Shown: positions 51,920 through 63,383 of the stretch, in pieces | How positions within the stretch are numbered: position 1 is the stretch's first letter | Layout: each line of letters opens with the position of its first letter | Assembly: GCA_021904315.1 (NCBI GenBank) | Contig: CM038917.1 | Location: forward strand, 12,136,041 to 12,200,040 | Direction: 5' to 3' | DNA from: Sphagnum magellanicum | Taxonomy: Eukaryota > Streptophyta > Sphagnopsida > Sphagnales > Sphagnaceae | Length of the DNA: 64,000 bases | Program-made: the position numbers and the translations under genes | Notes under the pieces: generated by a model | Seen by the model: only the letters and a program-made list of their open reading frames with translations | Told to the model about the DNA's origin: nothing | Database searches by the model: none

Positions 51920-52370
51920 ATGTTGCACTGGTGGGTGTTGTTGAAATTGAACCCACCACCAAAAGTCTAGAATAGAACTTTAGCTCAATTGCTATGTTCT
52001 CAAGTTCTTCCATCATCAACAAGGCATCACAAACACTCTGAACACCCCAAAAAAACCCATTCCAATCTAAACATTCTAAACACTTTCACCACCAAAGAAA
52101 CCAGTTCTAATAAGGTAAAAACTTCCAAAAGTTGGATCCAATGTGATAGTCCCTTCCCCCCCTTACAACAAAAGAAGCCTTTCCAGAAACACTTTGGCTA
52201 GCAATTCAAGTCCTTGGGCAACCCAATAGTATGATACAAGCTTCCAATTCCAGCATTCTAAAATTGAATCAATCTATGATTGTATTTAGTCAACTTTGGT
52301 GCTCGGAGAGTTCAGAACTTGAGAGTCACATTCTCTCTTGGGGTCACTTGCCAATCTTGTGCATATAAAA
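51920..52370. other. Intergenic spacer
   Basis: No gene recognised. Confidence 0.4.
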
Positions 52371-52374
52371 GCAT

Positions 52375-52520
52375 AAATTTCATGTAAAATTATGTATAAT
52401 TATTTACAATTTCATGTAAAACTATGTAAAACTATGTAAAACTATGTACAATTATTTACAATTTCATGTAAAACTATGTCCAATTATTTACAATTTCATG
52501 TAAAACTATGTATACATTAT
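52375..52520. repeat. Minisatellite, ~11-bp and ~42-bp nested units
   Basis: The word AAAACTATGT recurs every 11 bp in part of the array. Larger units containing ATTATTTACAATTTCATGT recur three times (about 52,399, 52,451 and 52,484). Confidence 0.9.
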
Positions 52521-54100
52521 TTTACATTTGCATGCTTGGGTTCATCCACATTTAATACTTATCCAACATGGCATGCTCTTTGGTTTGTCAAATGGTATAT
52601 GGTAAATAATCTTTGTCAATTTATTTATTTATTTTTGTAAATGAAAGTCAAACCCAAGATGCATTTTCTAAACTCTTATTAGAAAAAAAGGACATGAGCT
52701 TCGGGATGAGATTATAACGATTGTCATGAGCTTCTAAAGTTAAGTTCATGAACATGTCAAACTATACAAACCAAAAAGGTGGTTAGTTTAATTTGAAGCC
52801 AAAATGGTGCATGAACAAATTGTGAACAATTCACATTATTATACTTATCACAACTCAAACTTGAAGGAGGAGCCATCATTCTCCTCCCTACATTATACTT
52901 TGAAAATGGTAGTGGGGATTATATTGAAGTGGCACAAGTTCTTAGAACTCTCAAATGGGAGTCTTGAAAATTTCAAGTTATGAGTTATGCTAAATTTTAG
53001 ATTCATAATTCCCTCACCTGAATTTGGATTCAAAAGCTTTCAAAGAAAAAGTTGCATACATTGAAAAGATCTTTTCAACACCGTACCACATTCTCCAATC
53101 AACAGCACTTGATTTGAACTTTTTAGTGAATGTTTTAATGATTAAGAATCAAACTTCGAATTTGACTCCTAACCATTGAATTAGACATAACTTCTATTTC
53201 AGATTTTCAAATTAAGAATGTGACCTCATTTTAAATATTTATTCTTCAAGAGTTTCCAATAACTTTTTAAAAAATCCTATTTGGACAAAGTTTGATCCTT
53301 GTTTCAAAATTGTTGGACACCTTGAAACTTCAAATTCTCACAAGTGGGAATAAACTTGGTAGTCTTTGAGACTCTTTGCACTCCCACACATTTCCTTAGA
53401 GTTTTTAGGGTGCCTCCCTTGGCTGAACTTACTCTTGGTTCAAATTTCCTTTATCTTTTATCTTAACGTTAGTCGCAATCCTAAGCTCATGACATTGCTT
53501 TTGAAGTATGTGTTTCATTTTACATTTACATGGGAGTAAGTGTAAGTGGTTTTCACATACACTTATACGTTTCCAAGTAAAAAAAATTGGGTCTATCTAT
53601 GTTGTGTACATTGTAAACGATTAGGTTTATGAAAAAAGTTCAATTTTTAAAAAATTATTATTTATTGGGTTAAAAATTGCCATTGTCATGTTCCAAGTTT
53701 TTCTTCAATTCCTTTTCATCTTAGTTGTCTTGTTTTTCTTGCAAATTTTAGTTGATTTCTTTAGTTGTAGGCACAAAGGAAGATATACTCCCCCCCCCCC
53801 CCCCTCCCTTTGCCCCACCTTCCCAACCAAAAAGTATTGAGCTCCTTCCCCTTCATCTTGACAATCTTTTTCATTTATTTATGGGCATATTCTTTTTTCC
53901 CTTTTAAGTTTGTTTGGAGTTCTCCATTTTGTTGGAGTTTTCCAATTGTAAGATTTAAAGAAAAGCTAAGTTAGACCCCCTCCCTAAACCCCTTGACCAT
54001 TAACACTTGGAACTTCATTCAAAGAAAAACATGTGCATTATAAACTCCAAGTCAATTCACAGCACCCATTCCCCCCCTCTTCCTTTTAGTTATTTTTATT
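52521..54100. other. Intergenic DNA
   Basis: It contains a poly-C tract at about 53,789-53,803. No gene recognised. Some of the later part may be the decayed N-terminal half of the adjacent hAT-like element. Confidence 0.4.
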
Positions 54101-54104
54101 GTTC

Positions 54105-54985
54105 ATTTGTGCTTGAATGTGTGTATACATTGGTAAAATTTGCACAAGGCAAGGATGTGTTTGTTTATGACTTTGTGAATGATGTTAAATTAACCCATCA
54201 AGAGTTGTTCAAGCTTTATTATAATCCCTTTACTGAATATGAAGATCCAACATTTGATGATTTCAATTTTCTTTTCACTATATCTAATGATACCTTTCCC
54301 ATGAACTAGTTCTCTAACTCAATGGTGGTGAAGAAGAAATGTATTTTGCATTCTTATTTGCTAGAGGCAAGTCACCAAGCTATCAAACCAACAATGATAG
54401 TTTTGTTGGTCTTAAGCATGTCACCAAAGATGTTTTTAGCAAGGTTACTACCAAAATAAAAAATGAATATGAGGGGACAACTTGACATTTTGATGTAAAG
54501 CTTGAACAATTCTTCCTAAAATATGAGGTTATGACAACCTTTGGTTTGGTCTACCCACAATTATGGGCCATGATTCTACATCATTTAAAGGATAATTTTC
54601 ACATTCGTTTCACTATTTTGAGAGCTACTTTTCATACCCTTTGAAAGGTGGTGATAGTTGCAAAGTTGGGCTAACCTTATTCTCTACTCACAACTTTGAT
54701 TTGCAAATTTGTTTTTTCAAGATGATGATGGTTCATAAATTTGAAACAATTTTACGCAAAGAAAATGAGGTGAACCCAATTACTAAGCTTTAGTGCAAGA
54801 TTTCCACATTTGTTGTCTTCAACCATAAGCTTTTGGAATATTCTAATTGGTTGAAATTGCCATTGTCCAAGAGCTTGGATATGTTGAAGGTGAATGAAAT
54901 TTTAGCACCAACTTTATGAAGAAAAATTACAAAATCAATTGAACACTCACTTGGATCTTTGCATCAAGTTTTATAGTTAGAGTTT
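54105..54985 (+). pseudogene. Decayed hAT-like transposase, family 2, copy A
   Basis: Successive blocks in shifting frames are: LVKFAQGKDVFVYDFVNDVK (54,130-54,190); EVMTTFGLVYPQLWAMIL (about 54,530-54,575), reminiscent of the VYPQYW motif of plant hAT-like proteins; and near 54,850-54,970 LVEIAIVQELGYVEGE and NFSTNFMKKNY, fitting the C-terminal dimerisation region. Several in-frame stops and frameshifts are present. Only the C-terminal half is visible. Confidence 0.65.
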
Positions 54986-56262
54986 TTTACTTTACAAATT
55001 ATTTTTTATTACTAAGCCATGGCCAAGTGGCAAGGCAAATTGCGATATTGTGCATATGCATAGGGGACTCCAACCTCTTGGAGGGTTACAATTTGCAAAG
55101 TGAAAGGTGGCAAATTAGGTAAGGTCTTAAGATTATACCATACTTTTGATCTATAATCTATTTATTTTTCAAATTGAATTTTTCCCAAGCTAATATAATA
55201 ATCTATTTTTGTTGATTAGATTATGGATTTGTAAGGTCATGGTAGAATTCTAAAATCATGGTATATGTTTTGGAATTTGAATGTTTGTTGCAAAAGAAAG
55301 CCAATACTTGCATTTTGTTTTTGGATGGTGATTTTGCAATTGATGAAGAGGAATAGAAATCCAATTGATGCAAATAAATACTAACACGAATGACTCATGA
55401 AAATTCAAGAAGCCAAGCAAATAACATAAAATGAAAATAGAGGTTCAATTTCTTGTTGACATTTATTTTTTATAAATGTGTTTTTTTGCCCCACTCAAAA
55501 TCCAAATGTTTTTGAATCTATGTGTTTTTGTTTGTTTTGGAACTTGTGTGTTGATTGTGTTTGCAAAACTAATGGTGCAACCAAAATAGGAAATAGAAAG
55601 GCCTTTTTTTTACCTTCTCTTTGAATATGGTAAAGGATTTACTCAAACTTTGAGGCACATGATCTTTGTTAGGGTGCAATTTTCAAAAAGGAAAAAAATA
55701 AAAATTCTTTGATATTTATTTTTAAATTTTTGATTTATTTTAAATCAAAAAGGTATAGGCTTGTTTTCTAATTGGTTTTTGGTTGTAGGTAGGGCTTGAA
55801 TTACAATGGGCAACCTTCATTTGAGGGTTGAAGTTCAAATCCCTTCGAGCAATTTAGGATTTAAATTTTCCTCATTCAAGTAGAGTTTTATTACTAAATA
55901 GATAAATTTTTTAATTGATTCCTTCCATCCATATGCATATATAATTTTTTTTGGTAAACTTGTAAATTGTGACTTGTAACTTATAAGTGTCACTAGTTAA
56001 GTTTACTAAAGTTGAAGGTTTTGGTCACTTGGCAGGCTTACTAGAGTTTAGGGTTTTGGTCACGAGTCAAACTTACTAAAGTTTAGGGTTACACATTTGC
56101 TTGTATTAACCTCTAGTTGGTGCTCTAGGTAGTCAAATCTACTCTCTATGCAATAACCTTGGAATCACCAAATAAACTCCCTTGCCAACCCACATGTTGC
56201 AAACATTTTTGATATCATTTGTAGTGACTATGGTCAATGTGCAAACATGTTGCAAGTTAACT
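54986..56262. other. Intergenic DNA
   Basis: 55,015-55,100 begins with a TGGCCAAGTGG word resembling a tRNA A box but lacks a good B box. 55,980-56,090 repeats AAACTTACTAAAGTTTAGGG-like words. No gene is supported. Confidence 0.35.
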
Positions 56263-56532
56263 TTGAGTTGTGTAGTGCAACTGGCCTTGCCATTTACATT
56301 AAGAAGTATCTTAAGGCAAAAGAAGAATTATGAAAACTCAAATATTTCACTATGCAAAAAATATAATCTTCAAAAAATCCTCTAAAAGAAAAACCAAAAT
56401 CCTTCAACAACATATTATTATAACTCTAAAATTAATCTCAAGTTTTAACATCTCGAGCCAAAAATGTCATCTTTCAAAAAAAAACCCTCATATAAAAATA
56501 GACCTATTATTATTATTTATTACCTAGGGGCC
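56263..56532 (+). repeat. Long inverted repeat, left arm
   Basis: About 270 bp match the reverse complement of 60,962-61,218 with moderate divergence and small indels. Shared blocks include ATCTTAAGGCAAAAGAAGAA, ACTCAAATATTTCAC, CAAAAAATCCTCTAAAA, ATCTCAAGTTT, ATCATCTTTCAAA and ATAGACCTATTATTATTA. The arms lie about 4.4 kb apart. Confidence 0.85.
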
Positions 56533-57623
56533 TATAAAAACCCCTTAAGCTACTATATACTCTATAATGAATCTAAACACAATATCCTTGCCTACCAAGG
56601 CAAGGCTAACAAAAAGAAACAACCTTCCTACATAGTACCTAGAGAGTATATATATATAATGCTCAATGATTTTGCACACCCTGAGGATGTGGGGGACATC
56701 AAGACTAACTCCCAAACTGAACATGGTGGTCTTTTGGCACTACTTCCCAAATAACCTTATGTTTCATGCTTGTTGGCACATAGGACAAGCAACAAAAATT
56801 TTGTGGGGGCCAAAGCACAAAATAGGTGCAACAAAATTGCTTGTAAGGATGAGGTACCCAAAAGGAGAAAAAAGTCCCTTTTAGGACTTAACCTTTTAAT
56901 GGATGGACTATAGTTTGAAGGATGATGATCAACTCGCCAAAAAAGTTCACCAAACCTCATCAATGATTGATTAAGGTTCACCAAATTGAGTAAATCAACC
57001 CCCAAGGGTTAATTAATTAGCTCTTAAGGTTAATTATTAGGGTTTGTTTCATCGATTAACCCCTCATTAGCTAACCTACAATGGTTAATTAACCCCCTAA
57101 AGGTTAATTAACTTCCAAAGTTTGTAGCAACCAAAATTTGGTTCAATTGACAAGCCATTTGGGGCAACTACCAAAACCTTTTGTAGTTAGGGTTTTTTTT
57201 TTCTCCCACCTCTCATTATTAGGGGCCATTGTGTACTTGGGCATTTCCTTCACTTGGTTTTAGGGGAAATGCTCCAAATAATTTCAATCACCAAAAAAAA
57301 AATCTGAAATCACTTTTTACATTTTGAGAAACCTCTTGGGGAGCCTATATTGAGTTGGATGAATGTAGATTAGATTGGGTAGGGCCCATATGAGAAATCA
57401 TTCATTCATAAACCCAACTCAGGTTGATGAGACCTTGATGGGGGGAGGGGGGGGTTAATAAGAAGGCTTATTGGGACCCCCCACAAGTTCCAAAGTCAAT
57501 TTGTCCTCTTCTTTCTTTCTAACTTTCTTTGTATCTTGCTTTCTTTTCTTACCTTATTTTTGGTAAAGACAAGCTTTGTCAACTTACCCAAACCAAGGAG
57601 GAAAAGAAATTCTTTACAAAATA

Positions 57624-57624
<1 letters not shown>
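56533..57624. other. Interior of the candidate inverted-repeat element, left part
   Basis: No protein domain recognised. Around 56,990-57,120 there are repeated GGTTAATTAA words. Confidence 0.4.

Positions 57625-57657
<33 letters not shown>
57625..57657. repeat. (CA)n microsatellite
   Basis: Uninterrupted CA run. Just downstream (57,715-57,840) the words AATCTGGATCCAGATT and CAGAATCTG recur in both orientations. Confidence 0.95.
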
Positions 57658-57662
<5 letters not shown>

Positions 57663-58020
57663 AATTTAATTTGTGCTGAATCTTCTTCCATAATTAGAAA
57701 AAAGTAGAAGAATCTGCAATCTGGATCCAGAGAGAGATCCAGATTCAACTAAAATTCTTCAGAATCTGGAATTATGTGTGGATCCAGATTCCCAGGCCCC
57801 TTCAGAATCATTCAGAATCTGCAGATTCAAAAAACTCTATTGAATCTTCTTCTTTGTCTCTCTTTGACTGGGATGAGCTAGCTAAGCCTGGCTATGCACA
57901 CTAGCTCTCCTAAGGGGAGGAGGAGGAGGACAGCTAGCTGCATTAGTTAGTAGTAGGCAAAACTTAGAACTACTTCCTTGAGTTCCTAGCAAACTCTAGA
58001 AACAGAAATTATTGACACTT

Positions 58021-58108
58021 TTGTGCTATCTTAAGCTTCACAATTTCAATCCTCAAATGGACATTTGTGCTATCTTAAGCTTCACAATTTCAATCCTCAA
58101 ATGGACAT
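58021..58108. repeat. Perfect 44-bp tandem duplication
   Basis: 58,021-58,064 is repeated without change at 58,065-58,108. Perfect identity in a region where other repeats are diverged points to a recent event. Confidence 0.97.
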
Positions 58109-58378
58109 TTCAATGCCATTTATAGCCCACCAACTTAAGACTCCAACTTTGTAGATAGATGATCTGGGATTAGAATTACCAAGATTTACATCAATAAACC
58201 CCAAAATGCTAGCAAATCTAGAAGTTAAGGTTTGGTTTTGTGTCATATGTGTTAGTTTAGTTGCTCAGTTAGATTTTCCTTAGTTAAAGGATAAATTGGG
58301 TTAGTCAAGCTAATTAATTAATTTCAAACTAGTTTCAAGTGTGAACAAGGTTCTTAACACAAGAATGCGCGACATATG

Positions 58379-58556
58379 TGAATTTTGATAATTAGAAAAT
58401 TGGGTTTAATGATGTGAATTTTGGTAACTAGAAATTAGGTTAAGTGATGTAGTTTTGGTAATTAGAAATTGGGTTTTAGTGATGATGACATTTTGGTAAT
58501 TAGAAATTGGGTTTTTGTGATGAAATTCTAGTAATTAGAAATTGAGTTTAGTGATT
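58379..58556. repeat. Minisatellite, ~34-40 bp unit, 5 copies
   Basis: The unit contains TTTTGGTAATTAGAAATTGG and a GTGATG join. Copies start near 58,379, 58,416, 58,450, 58,488 and 58,524, with small indels. Confidence 0.9.
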
Positions 58557-60109
58557 TAAACCTTGAAAGCCTTATTGCAAGAGAATATAACAAGAAGGAA
58601 AGAATGGAAATGGAAAAAAAAGGAAGGAGCTAATTCTTAGCACAATTGGGTTTCTTGTTTTGATTAAAGTCCTAGCTCAATTTGGTTTCTTTGTTTGTTT
58701 AGGTTTCAAGGTCTACCAAAATACAAAGTTGGTGTTTGAGCTTTTGGTGGTGCATGTAAAAACAACATAAGTGATTTTCCTTTTATGTTCAAGATGTTTA
58801 ATAGATAACTTTGTATCTACTCTTTTATTTCCAACAATTATAAAAAGTGTTGATATATTGATGAAGACATTATTCCACAATATTGATACTTGCAACATTA
58901 TAAAAAACATATTGGAAAATTACTGAGAATAATCAATTCTAATAAAAAAAAATCCAATGTTTTTTGGAGGTCAATTATAAGAGTACAAATCGAAAATGAA
59001 TAACTCTCTAGTCAATATAGTTGTTTTTGTCTAACTATGAAATTGCCCACATGCAAACTAAGTGAGTGTTGTTTCAAATTTTGACTATCTTATTTTTCAT
59101 AAAATGTTAGACTATACAAAATATCACACGTGTTATTAACATTTTTGGTGATTTGGTCACATAATTAATCATCACCAAATAGATAGCCTTATTGTTTATG
59201 GCAATACATAGCTTAGCATCTTTTTCTAACATATATCCTTTAGTAAGACATTTTTTCTTGATTGGCAAATATGGGGTGGTTTTGGGGTGGTTCAATGCAA
59301 TTTTGAAGCTTGGAAGATGGTTCAAACTCTCATGGAAACATTTCTTGAAACAAGTTTTTCTTAGAAAATTTAATTGATCAATTATGTGTGGGTGGTGGAT
59401 TATGCCTTAAAATCAATTAGATTTTAAAGAAAGGACATGTTTGCCAAAGAAAATAAAATTACAACAATTCTTTTTTTTTATTCCATTTTATGTATTAGGT
59501 TTGAAGAATGTAACCAATTGTTAAATAGCCTTTGCTCATGATGTCATAAGTCATAACCAAAACTTCTCAAATGTGCGGACTCCTTGGGGTATGGCTTTGA
59601 AATTGAGCATGGAGATTTCTAAAGGGAATATACTACCTTTCTTCTATATGTAATGTACAAAAGGCCCATACATGTGGGTGGAACATTAAAAGAGAATTGG
59701 GCTTCATTTTTTACCAAGTTAGGTGAATGGTTAACCACCATGTGGGTAAATACTAAGTCCATTTTAAACCATGGTGCCAAGTGTAGTTAGTAATCCTTTG
59801 TTAAAACCATAGTCAATCCTTTGTTAATTCTCACTTTGTAGCAACTTTTTGAAATATTTTAAGTAAATTATTTTGCCCTAATTCAGGACCTTTGCACACA
59901 CCCAATGAGTCCATTCTCATGTAATATATAGACTCCTACAACTGGAATGCTAATAGTATAATGAGAGTGGCAAAGCAAATTTAGAAGCTCAAGATTCCAT
60001 GTTGGAAAAAGCTCTTAGGGTTACCCAGTTGGGCCATGATGGGCTTTAGGCAAGGAGTCCTTGTTCATTTGAGTTGGGGGTACATAGTAGAATTAGCAGT
60101 AAAGTAACC
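58557..60109. other. Intergenic DNA within the candidate element
   Basis: No gene recognised in this AT-rich stretch. Confidence 0.4.
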
Positions 60110-60143
60110 CAAAACTGGGGTGACCTAGTGGACCCCAGTTTTG
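60110..60143. other. Perfect 12-bp-stem hairpin
   Basis: CAAAACTGGGGT (60,110-60,121) and ACCCCAGTTTTG (60,132-60,143) are exact inverted repeats with a 10-base loop. The word CCCCAGTTTT recurs near 60,310 and 60,803. It is not followed by a T run that would suggest a terminator, and function is unknown. Confidence 0.8.
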
Positions 60144-60450
60144 CCCAAACTAGGGTCCAAATTCAAGATGAAAAGAGTATTATTATACATGGGAAAATAG
60201 AAAGGGGGGGAGCAAACTGTTTTCCTCGCCCTCGAATTGGTCCTTGCGCCCAAGGCACAACAAATTCACAGCCCAGACAGAGAGAGCCCTTGTTGCACAG
60301 GAGATTCAACCCCAGTTTTGGACTTGTGTTTCCTGTGTGCCTTCATTGTTTTGCCCATCTTCTTCATTAAAATCAAGTCTTGTCAAAATAAAAAAATCTG
60401 CAAATCTTGTGAATTGATACCCAGTTTCATCAAAAAAGGATACCCAACTT

Positions 60451-60705
60451 GGCCCACTTTCTGGTCACACTCAACATGGAGATGAAGTAAAAGGATTAGA
60501 GGGTTGAAACTCTGGTCCAAAGACAGGGTGACTTTACTACGGATAACGTTAATGTCTCTGAAAATCATCATAGCATACACCCCCATTTTGGCTCACTTTT
60601 ACAGTCACACTCAAATTGGAGATCAAGTAAAACATATTTGAGGGTGAAACTAGAGACCAAAGACAGGGTGACTTTATGGATAACTTTAATGCCTCATAAA
60701 ATCAT
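60451..60705. repeat. Two-copy tandem direct repeat, ~139 bp period
   Basis: 60,451-60,569 and 60,590-60,705 share blocks such as CAAAGACAGGGTGACTTTA, GGAGATNAAGTAAAA and GTCACACTCAA. Divergence is modest, with several small deletions in the second copy. Confidence 0.9.
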
Positions 60706-60961
60706 GGTTCAAAGTTGAAGAAGTCTATATAGACTCTTTTTCCAAATGGTCGGACTTTTGAGACACAAAAAAGGTCTTTAGGAAGACAGGATGTGATATC
60801 TGAGCCCCAGTTTTTTTTTTTTTTTTCCCAAAACAAGGGCAACTAACAAAGTGAACCAACAACCACGGGCACATTGTGCTGGATGGATGAGGTGTGGACA
60901 GAATAAATAAAATAAATAAATAAAATAAAATAAAATAAAGTACAATAGTTTAAGTGATTTT

Positions 60962-61218
60962 GGCCGCTAGGTAATAATAATAGGTCTATTTTCATATGAG
61001 GATTTTTGAAAGATGATATTTTGGGCTTGTGTTGAAACTTGAGATTAGTTATAGAATTATAATCTCTCAAAGGATTTTGGTTTCTTTATTTTAGAGGATT
61101 TTTTGAAAATAATATTTTTTTGCATTGTGAAATATTTGAGTTTCCATAATTCTTCTTCTTTTGCCTTAAGATACGTTTTAATGTAAATCGCAAGGCCACA
61201 ATACGACACACCCTCTCA
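60962..61218 (-). repeat. Long inverted repeat, right arm
   Basis: This is the partner of 56,263-56,532. The similarity stops near 60,962 on the inner side and near 61,216 on the outer side. TTAACT lies just outside both arms (56,257-56,262 and 61,219-61,224). Confidence 0.85.
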
Positions 61219-62301
61219 TTAACTAATGTACTAAGTAGGAACAATCCACATGTATCCAACTATCTAGTGGCAATCAAGTGCCGATCAATCAACCCTAAAC
61301 CTACACTTACTTAGGTAACAAGCAAGCAAGCTATGATCACTTAGATTACCTACCTACTTACCTATGATACGTACCCAATTACGAAGACCTCTAGTTATTA
61401 GTTACCTACCTCATATAAGGTGGAAGTAGTAGGGTTTACCCAAGATATAGATTACCAAGGTGCTTGATAACTGGACTCAATTCCGGTTCATTCACATAAT
61501 CCCACTATTATTGTACAAGCATATGATGAACTTCGAATTGTTGAAACATCATGTATTGCAATTATAATTGTAATGGTGCATTCACACTTGGATGTTAAAT
61601 CAATGTTAAATGAAAATCCTAGGTGGCATCCTAGGTGGCACCCAATGTTAAATGGGTGACGATATAGCCTAATGTAAAAGTGAATGTTAGTTGTAAATAA
61701 TACTAAATTCTTCATGATATTAAGTCCTAAATGACTAGCATGGTGTTATTAGGGGACTCAAAAAAACTTGAGTCCCTAACACCAAGTGTGAATGCACCTT
61801 AATTTTTGTTGTATGATCAAACCCTTGTGTGGCATAAGATCTATCAAACAGATGATAAAGAAGACAACAAGAATTTCTCAAACCCATTTGCAGAGCATCA
61901 GATCTATATCACCAGATGCTGACAAATTCTTAGGCATTCTTCTTCTTCAGCAATCTGAAGATGTGGAAATGGGTTTTGTAGTTTGAACAATTTATAGAGA
62001 CTCCTGAATGAATTTTTTTTTTCATTTTTTTTCCCCAGGCTTGCTGAATAAATCTTATGTAGTTTACCTTTGCAAGAGATGATATAGTTTAGTGAATGAA
62101 GCACTCAGTACTACCTCTCAAATGCACATGGGATTTCTCACAAGGCCAAGACTTCATTTGGAAGCATAATTTCAGATGTCTCATTGATTATCCTGTCAAC
62201 ATGAAGTTTTCACATTCTTCTCTTCATTAGTTTCTCTAATCCTCTCTAGTTTTGCTACCATCCCTGTGGAATTCTCTAGCAAATGTCGTGCTGAAACTTA
62301 C
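61219..62301. other. Intergenic DNA
   Basis: 61,290-61,430 is rich in ACCTACCTA words. A CCTAGGTGGCA pair lies near 61,617-61,642. Further exons of the M18 pseudogene were looked for here on the minus strand and not found. Confidence 0.4.
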
Positions 62302-62805
62302 CAATGAAAGATCGATGAACAGCTCGCTCGACAACCCCTTCAGTCTTTGTGCCCTGGCCAAGCCACCTTGTTATGCGAGCCATGGCCTGCAACATAATCT
62401 GTGGCCCGGCTCCTTGTACTGAGTCTGACCCTTGCTGTAACAGACCAATATAACAACATGATAAGATGTATTGTTGTCAAAAACAGTCGCAGTGAAGCTG
62501 AATGCCACCGTACCTTGAGAATAAGCAAGATACAATAATATGCTGCAAGGACATTCCGTCTCCAATGTCAAAGAGGGCCACCATGTGGATACCACTTTCA
62601 TCCAGAAGAGAAGACGGTTCTCTGCATGTGTCCAATAGAGCCCATTATGCACAAAATGATGATGCTAGATTGTCCAGCCTACTTGCAAACAAAAATTCTT
62701 CACGTGCACCTCCCACACAACCTAGTTGTGTGTCATACACATTCAACTCAAAGTCTGCAACCTCCATCACATCACAGTTGAGCTCCTCAGCTAACACATG
62801 CAATT
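62302..62805 (-). pseudogene. Aspartyl aminopeptidase (M18) gene fragment with premature stop
   Basis: On the minus strand about 62,805-62,567 reads HVLAEELNCDVMEVADFELN, then EFLFASRLDNLASSFCA, then MVALFD, as in M18 aspartyl aminopeptidases. An in-frame TAA (62,647-62,645) falls where the family has Leu after FCA. After MVALFD the metal-binding NEEVG segment is missing: the sequence reads IGDGM, with no donor at that point. A second block, 62,434-62,302 (133 bp), has good acceptor and donor (GTAAGT) sites and reads QGSDSVQGAG … MLQAMARITRWLG … HRSFI. The N-terminal and C-terminal exons are absent. Intact M18 enzymes remove acidic N-terminal residues from peptides; this copy cannot. Confidence 0.8.
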
Positions 62806-63383
62806 CCTTCCAACCGCCTTCCCTTGTTAAGACCCATGCCTGAATTTTCCTGCTAGAACATAGAGTTCCCTTCCTCTTCCATCAGCCTTGACCTTTGCTA
62901 CAGTACTGATATAGACTTCAACTTAGGGTCCAACAAAATAAGGATTGCAATGTTTCATGCCTCTTTTCAATCTTGGTCTAGTATGGCACAAAGATGAACA
63001 TTTCAGCCTTGTCATCTTCAGTTGCTAGACCCCTAGAAATAATAGCACGACGAATATGAAATCAATGCAAGCAGAGAGAGGCATACAATTCTGCAGCTAT
63101 GGAAGGCTTGCAACTCAGAACAATTGACCTTTGTCCAATGCCAGGTCTACTAGGAAGAAGTCTAAAAAGTCTCTCAATAAAAAGTCTACTTGAAACTTGT
63201 TCCTTGACCTCCCATTTGGAATAAATAAGTTCAAATTTTTGTAAATGTAATTGAAGTTTCAAATTTTAGATGATTTGGGTAATCTTTTGATATAAAAGTT
63301 GGAATTAATTTTTTTCCCTTAAGTGAGTCCTATGTTGTTTTGAACTTGGATGGATCTAAAAATTTTGGGGTGTGATGTTTTCG
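62806..63383. other. Unassigned flank of the M18 pseudogene
   Basis: A minus-strand frame at 63,062-63,262 is not recognised. Upstream M18 exons could be expected here but were not convincingly seen. Confidence 0.35.

Noticed and set aside
51683-51975. Repeat proteins on both strands
   Set aside because: The 36-bp unit is a multiple of three without stops, so open frames are expected by chance.
53789-53803. Poly-C runs (also near 3,100, 21,170 and 50,143) as G-quadruplex regulatory sites
   Set aside because: They are single homopolymer runs in gene-free DNA with no link to a promoter.
55015-55100. tRNA-derived SINE head (TGGCCAAGTGGCAAGG)
   Set aside because: The A box is fair but the expected B box reads GGGTTACAATTTG, too far from consensus. 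No second copy was seen in the window.
63062-63262. Upstream exon of the M18 aminopeptidase
   Set aside because: The minus-strand frame does not match M18 N-terminal motifs, so I did not extend the pseudogene.
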